DNA from: Micromonospora marina | Lineage (GTDB): Bacteria; Actinomycetota; Actinomycetes; Mycobacteriales; Micromonosporaceae | Length of the DNA stretch: 64,000 bases | Assembly: GCF_900091565.1 (NCBI RefSeq) | Contig: NZ_FMCV01000016.1 | Span: 62,001 to 126,000, forward strand | Direction: 5' to 3' | In this document: piece by piece, positions 60,235-64,000 of the stretch | How the letters are laid out: each line of letters starts with the position of its first letter | How positions within the stretch are numbered: the stretch's first letter is position 1 | Notes under the pieces: generated by a model | Told to the model about the DNA's origin: nothing | Seen by the model: the letters and a program-made list of their open reading frames with translations, nothing else | Database searches by the model: none | Program-made: the position numbers and the translations under genes

Positions 60235-61143
60235 TCAGGCGCCGACCGCCGCCGGCTGCCGCCAGTCCGACCAGGTGCGCCGCGTGAGATCGCAGCCGGC
60301 GTGGGCCAGGTACTCGGCGAGCGGGCGTACCCGCCCGAGGCCGTACCGGCCGAAGTTCGGACGCCGTAGCAGGACACCCACCCGGCGGCGGCTCGCCCGG
60401 TCGAGGGTCCACCAACCCGGCGTTCCCGCGGTGCTAGTGTGGTCCGTCCAGTGCCGGGGGCTGCCCTCCCGCAGATAGTGGTGCCAGGCCAGCGCCTCGG
60501 TCGGGTGGAACAGGTCGTAGCCCCAGGTGAAGGCGCGCACCGACATGGTCAGTTCCTCGCCGAGGAAGTAGATGCGCGGGTCGTACGGCACCTCGCGGAC
60601 GAGGCTGCCCGGGGCGAAGAGGAAACCACCCGCCACGAACCGGGCGGGTACCGTCGGCCGGGACCGGTCCGTCATCGGGCGCTGGCCCAGGACCGGCAAG
60701 CCGTCGCCGGTCCAGCCCCGGACGATCGTCTCGGCCGGAAGGCCGTCGCCGGGCAGGTCGTCCGCCGGCTCGTACCGGGGCGGATAGCCGGTGATGACCG
60801 GCTTCCCGGCACCGGTGCCGGCCGCGAGCGTCAGCAGCCGGGCGTCCCAGTCCGGTGCGAACCGGGTGTGGCTGTCCACCTGGAGGAACCAGTCCTCGCC
60901 GGCGTAGTGGCCCATCACCTGCGCCCGAGCCCAGCATGCGCCCCGGCTGGCGCGAGCGTCGACGTCGAGCAGTTCCACCCGGGGGTCGGCGGCGATCGCG
61001 GAGACGTCCTCGTCCCCCCGGTGCTGCCAGCACACCACGATCCGTACCCGGTCGGGGCGGGCGGCCTTGGCCAGACAGTCCCGTACCGTCGGGACCAGCT
61101 CGGCGTCCCGGTAGGAAGCCACGGAAACGAAGATGCTCATCAT
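60235..61143 (-). CDS. GlcNAc-transferase-family glycosyltransferase
   Basis: GT-A-fold protein of 302 residues beginning MMSIFVSVASYRDAEL, with ACWARAQVM and WFLQVDSHTRFAPDWD holding the DxD-like motif. FLGEELTMSVRAFTWGYD and the following HH lie in the acceptor region. This wording matches the GlcNAc-transferase family related to eukaryotic Skp1 GlcNAc transferases (PF11397, from memory). In bacteria such enzymes may glycosylate proteins or cell-surface polymers. It is ten bases downstream of the next gene on the same strand and tail-to-tail with the kinase gene. Confidence 0.82.
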   Translation of the reverse strand: MMSIFVSVASYRDAELVPTVRDCLAKAARPDRVRIVVCWQHRGDEDVSAIAADPRVELLDVDARASRGACWARAQVMGHYAGEDWFLQVDSHTRFAPDWDARLLTLAAGTGAGKPVITGYPPRYEPADDLPGDGLPAETIVRGWTGDGLPVLGQRPMTDRSRPTVPARFVAGGFLFAPGSLVREVPYDPRIYFLGEELTMSVRAFTWGYDLFHPTEALAWHHYLREGSPRHWTDHTSTAGTPGWWTLDRASRRRVGVLLRRPNFGRYGLGRVRPLAEYLAHAGCDLTRRTWSDWRQPAAVGA

Positions 61144-61153
61144 CTGATCCGGG

Positions 61154-62227
61154 TCAGCCCAACGCGGCCGGGCTCGCCGCGGCCGGCCGGAACAGCGCCG
61201 CCAGCACCCGGTGTTCGGCGATCTCGTCGGTGTCGGCCGGCAGCGCTCCGGTGCTGCGAGCCCGGTACAGCAGTCCCGGGTCCGGCGCGAGGCCGTGCTC
61301 ACGCAGGTAGTAGGAGACGGTGTCGGTCCACACCCAACTGCCGTCGGTACGGTAGGACATCGGCACCACCGCCCCTCGACCCGGATCCACCAGGTCCGCC
61401 ATCCGCTGAGTGGTCGTCAGCACCGGCCGGCCGGCGTCCAGGAACGCCAACACGTGGTCCCGGTCGGGGCCGCCCAGGCGCGGATGGTCGTCGTCGAACC
61501 AGGGTCCGGTGACGGCGTCCACCCCGTCGAAGACCCGGGCCACGGTGATCGGCCGAGGCTCGGTGGCGGTCCACAGCAGCGCGGCGGCGCCCCGGGCCTG
61601 CATCTGGTATGCCGGTAGAGCCTCACCCTGGACGTACACCTCGATGGTCGTCCCCGTGGTACCGAGCTGCGTCTGCAACCGCGCGGTGACCACCGGCAGG
61701 TCAGCCGTCGCGACCGCCGTGGACAGGACGAAGACCCGCGTCGCCGGTGCGTCCGGGCCGGCGGGGACCGTGAACCGCCAGGACCGCCACAGTGCCGTCG
61801 CGCCGGGTACCCGTTCCACCGCGGCGACCGCGGCCCGGTCGACGTCGTCGGTGACCGTGCCGACGAACGCAGCCGGTGCGTCGGTCAGGTCCAGCATCGG
61901 TGGTGGGGCTTCGGGGGCGAACACCGCCGGGTCCGCCAACGCGGGCTGGAACTCCACCGGGGGAAGCGGCCACTGGTCGGGCCGGGTGTCGGACAGTGCC
62001 GCGACGGCGTCCGGATCGACGGCGGCGACCAGTGCGAACTCCTCGTCGGTCAGGGCGAGCCCGGCGTTCACGGTGATCGAGGCCACCGCGGCGGCGACAT
62101 CGGCGATGCGGCCCTGCGCCAGCGCATACCGCGCGTCGGCGAGGACGTCGTCCGGCGCGTGACCGGCCACCCGTAGCAGCAGGCGGTGGAACTGCGGCGC
62201 GTGCTCGGTCCGGCGGAACTCAGGCAT
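61154..62227 (-). CDS. Hypothetical protein (unrecognised)
   Basis: Soluble protein of 357 residues that I do not recognise. It begins MPEFRRTEHAPQFHRLLLRVAG, has an Ala-rich helical N-terminal third, a Pro-rich middle (about 80-115), and a beta-rich part with ALWRSWRFTVPAGP and IEVYVQGEALPAYQMQARG. There is no signal peptide or membrane helix. It lies between the GlcNAc-transferase-family gene and the large unknown gene and is probably co-transcribed with both. Function unknown. Confidence 0.65.
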   Translation of the reverse strand: MPEFRRTEHAPQFHRLLLRVAGHAPDDVLADARYALAQGRIADVAAAVASITVNAGLALTDEEFALVAAVDPDAVAALSDTRPDQWPLPPVEFQPALADPAVFAPEAPPPMLDLTDAPAAFVGTVTDDVDRAAVAAVERVPGATALWRSWRFTVPAGPDAPATRVFVLSTAVATADLPVVTARLQTQLGTTGTTIEVYVQGEALPAYQMQARGAAALLWTATEPRPITVARVFDGVDAVTGPWFDDDHPRLGGPDRDHVLAFLDAGRPVLTTTQRMADLVDPGRGAVVPMSYRTDGSWVWTDTVSYYLREHGLAPDPGLLYRARSTGALPADTDEIAEHRVLAALFRPAAASPAALG

Positions 62228-62285
62228 GGTGCCATCCGACCACGACCGGCGGCGACCGATCGAGGGTGGCGCGGTGGGTCTGCCC

Positions 62286-64000
62286 TTACGTTCCCGTCAC
62301 GTCGCCCGCGGACGCGGTCGCCGCCTCGTGGACCTCCGGTGGCCCGGCGTTCTCGTCGACGTCGACCAGTTGCGCCTCGGTACCGTCGGGTCGTACCGGT
62401 TTCCGGAGGATGACGTTCCATCCCAGACGGTCGTCGAGATCGCCCAGGTCGCCGCTGATCCAGTAGAAGTCGGCGGCGGTGATCGGATGGTCGGTGACCG
62501 GCGTGAGGTGGACGTCGATCGTCGGACCGGGGGGTGGACTGATCCGGTGGCGGGCCTGGTCGGCGAGGAGCGCCAGCGGTACCGCCATGGGGTCGGTGTC
62601 GGTGGTCGGTGGGTGGCCGGGGGGCGAGGGTTCGAGGGCGGGGCCGGCGAGGTAGGCGAGCACGATCGCGCCGTCGACGGGGGCGAGGGGAATCTGCGGG
62701 TCGACCCCGGAGGTCACCCAGACACCGGCGTCGCGATGCCGGAGCGCGTCGAGGGCGAGCCGGATGCGCTCGTCGTCTCGTTGCTCAGCGATGTTGAGGT
62801 CCCCGAGTCCGACACCTGGGGTGCGGGTGCGGTCGAGGATCCGCATGAGCCGGACGGGAAGGTCGGGGGCGTTCTGGTCGATGTTCATTCCGGCCACCCA
62901 GGCGACGAGGTCGGCGGCGGCGCCGGGACCGGCGGTGAGGTCGCCTGTGGGTTCGAGCAGCCGCAGGGCCCGGTGTGCGGCGGCGAGCCGGCTCGGGCCG
63001 AAGGTGCCGATGCCGTAGGCGCGGGCGGCGAGGAAGCCGGCGGCGAGCAGGTTGCGCAGGGCGGTCGGGCCGGTGTGGCCCAGTTGCCCGGCCAGCTCGG
63101 TCAGCGCGGCCGTGGCGCTGGCGGGGTCGCGCTCGGTCACCGGGGGCGCGGCGACGTCGAGCAGGGCGTCGATGAGGTGGTAGGGGGTGAAGGTGAGATC
63201 GTGACCGGGTACGACGTCCAGCGGCGGGAAGGGGTGGGGGTGGGAGTACCCGTAGGCGGCCATCGGGTCGGGCAGGCCGGTGACGGTACGGGCGAGCTGG
63301 ACGTCCTGCGGGGACACGGCGTGTACCAGGTCCCCGGTGAGCTGCAGTTGGGGCGGCTGCAACTCGGGACGATGGACCCGGGTGATGCCGGTGTCGACAG
63401 CGCCCTCCTGTGTGGCGAGGGTCCGGGAGACCCACATCCCGAACTGCCAGGCGGACCAGGGAGTGTCCTGGGTGGGGACACCGATGACCACCCGGGGGTC
63501 GTCGTCGGCGATGACCGGGGTTGCGCCCGGCGGCCCGATCCATACCCGGTGGCCGATCGAGACGAGTTCCCAACCCTGGTACACGTCCCACCGTCCGTTG
63601 CCCAGGTACGGCATGTCGTGCACGGGGGTCAGCAGGGTCGGAGCCTGCGGCGTCGGGTGGATCGTGAGGTAGTGGGCGAAGGCCGGCGCAGTGGCGGTGT
63701 GCAGCCGGCTGTGCGGTACGAGATGGTCGACGTGGCCGCCCTCGGTGTCGGTCACCAGCGCGGGTGCGGCGGCGAGTACCTGGTCCGGTCCGAGCAGCCC
63801 GGCCAGGTGCACCCCCTGTCCTGCGGTGATCGGTGAGGCGAGCACCAGCTCCACCAGAACCCGCGGTGGAAGCTCGGCCCTGAGGTGCTGGAGGATGCGC
63901 TGGGCTTCGGATCGGTCGGCGATCGAGATCACGAGCATCGGTCGGTCCGGGTGCGGCAGCCGGTCGGGGCGGGTGCCGGGCGCGCCGGCCGGCCGCAGGT
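62286..64000 (-). CDS. Hypothetical protein, 5' partial, possibly the C-terminal end of a very large protein
   Basis: At least 571 residues; the frame stays open to the window edge. An ATG at 63938 begins MLVISIADRSEAQRIL, but the preceding codons (PDRLPHPDRP) read as continuous coding. Notable stretches are GRWDVYQGWELVSIGHRVW, FGMWVSRTLATQEG and DFYWISGDLGDLDDRLGW. It is rich in Pro, His and Trp, with no transmembrane segment in the visible part. I do not recognise the family. It is followed on the same strand by the unknown gene at 61154 and the GlcNAc-transferase-family gene, suggesting a shared process. Confidence 0.6.
   Translation of the reverse strand, partial: LRPAGAPGTRPDRLPHPDRPMLVISIADRSEAQRILQHLRAELPPRVLVELVLASPITAGQGVHLAGLLGPDQVLAAAPALVTDTEGGHVDHLVPHSRLHTATAPAFAHYLTIHPTPQAPTLLTPVHDMPYLGNGRWDVYQGWELVSIGHRVWIGPPGATPVIADDDPRVVIGVPTQDTPWSAWQFGMWVSRTLATQEGAVDTGITRVHRPELQPPQLQLTGDLVHAVSPQDVQLARTVTGLPDPMAAYGYSHPHPFPPLDVVPGHDLTFTPYHLIDALLDVAAPPVTERDPASATAALTELAGQLGHTGPTALRNLLAAGFLAARAYGIGTFGPSRLAAAHRALRLLEPTGDLTAGPGAAADLVAWVAGMNIDQNAPDLPVRLMRILDRTRTPGVGLGDLNIAEQRDDERIRLALDALRHRDAGVWVTSGVDPQIPLAPVDGAIVLAYLAGPALEPSPPGHPPTTDTDPMAVPLALLADQARHRISPPPGPTIDVHLTPVTDHPITAADFYWISGDLGDLDDRLGWNVILRKPVRPDGTEAQLVDVDENAGPPEVHEAATASAGDVTGT

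Noticed and set aside
62226..63836. Plus-strand frame rich in Gly and Val opposite the terminal unknown gene
   Set aside because: Compositional mirror of the minus-strand gene without domains.
1..64000. CRISPR arrays, insertion sequences, tRNA or rRNA genes, integrase or attachment sites
   Set aside because: No spaced direct repeats, transposase motifs, cloverleaf-like sequences or integrase genes were seen by eye; a profile scan would settle this.

Overview
The window is high-GC DNA with strong third-position G/C bias, frequent GTG starts and tightly coupled operons. Modular PKS, LAL regulators and LCP proteins point to an actinomycete, most likely in the Micromonosporaceae, but no rRNA or other diagnostic marker is present. 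I saw no tRNA, insertion sequence, phage gene or CRISPR array.

Region 1 (1-20860) is the edge of a type I polyketide cluster. It holds the last module of a modular PKS (AT, degenerate KR, ACP, thioesterase) and a DrrAB-type exporter. Two adjacent LAL (ATP-binding LuxR) regulators follow, then a MatB-like protein that has lost its catalytic residues. Next are a cold-shock-domain protein, a 4'-phosphopantetheinyl transferase, an intact MatB-type malonyl-CoA synthetase, a RifM-like HAD phosphatase and a second ABC exporter. A small DUF5988-like protein and a VOC-fold protein end the region. Together these cover ACP activation, extender supply, chain release, regulation and export.

Region 2 (about 21330-39055) is a nearly complete alginate or related uronate-polysaccharide utilisation locus. 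Secreted PL7 and PL6 lyases, each with an N-terminal CBM32, cut the polymer. An ABC importer without its own ATPase takes up oligomers. Two heparinase II/III-fold lyases, one PL15/PL17-like, release unsaturated uronate. An SDR (likely DEH reductase), KDG kinase and KDPG aldolase carry it to pyruvate and glyceraldehyde-3-phosphate. LacI and IclR regulators sit between the two arms, and palindromes overlap both promoters. A YesL-like membrane protein, an FAH-family hydrolase, an MFS transporter and two small coupled ORFs complete it.

Region 3 (39112-46169) holds a GNAT acetyltransferase and a third LAL regulator, both apparently leaderless, plus a coupled pair of secreted proteases (S8 subtilase and S1 streptogrisin-like with FnIII and P domains).

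Region 4 (46474-57529) makes a surface polysaccharide. It has a Wzx-type flippase, three glycosyltransferases, a Wzy-like polymerase, an LCP attachment enzyme and CapE/CapF/CapG homologues, the complete UDP-L-FucNAc pathway. No initiating phosphoglycosyltransferase is present.

Region 5 (57768-64000) has an NmrA-like SDR behind a double operator, a transmembrane Ser/Thr kinase with an extracellular discoidin domain, a GlcNAc-transferase-family enzyme and two unrecognised proteins, the last running off the window edge.
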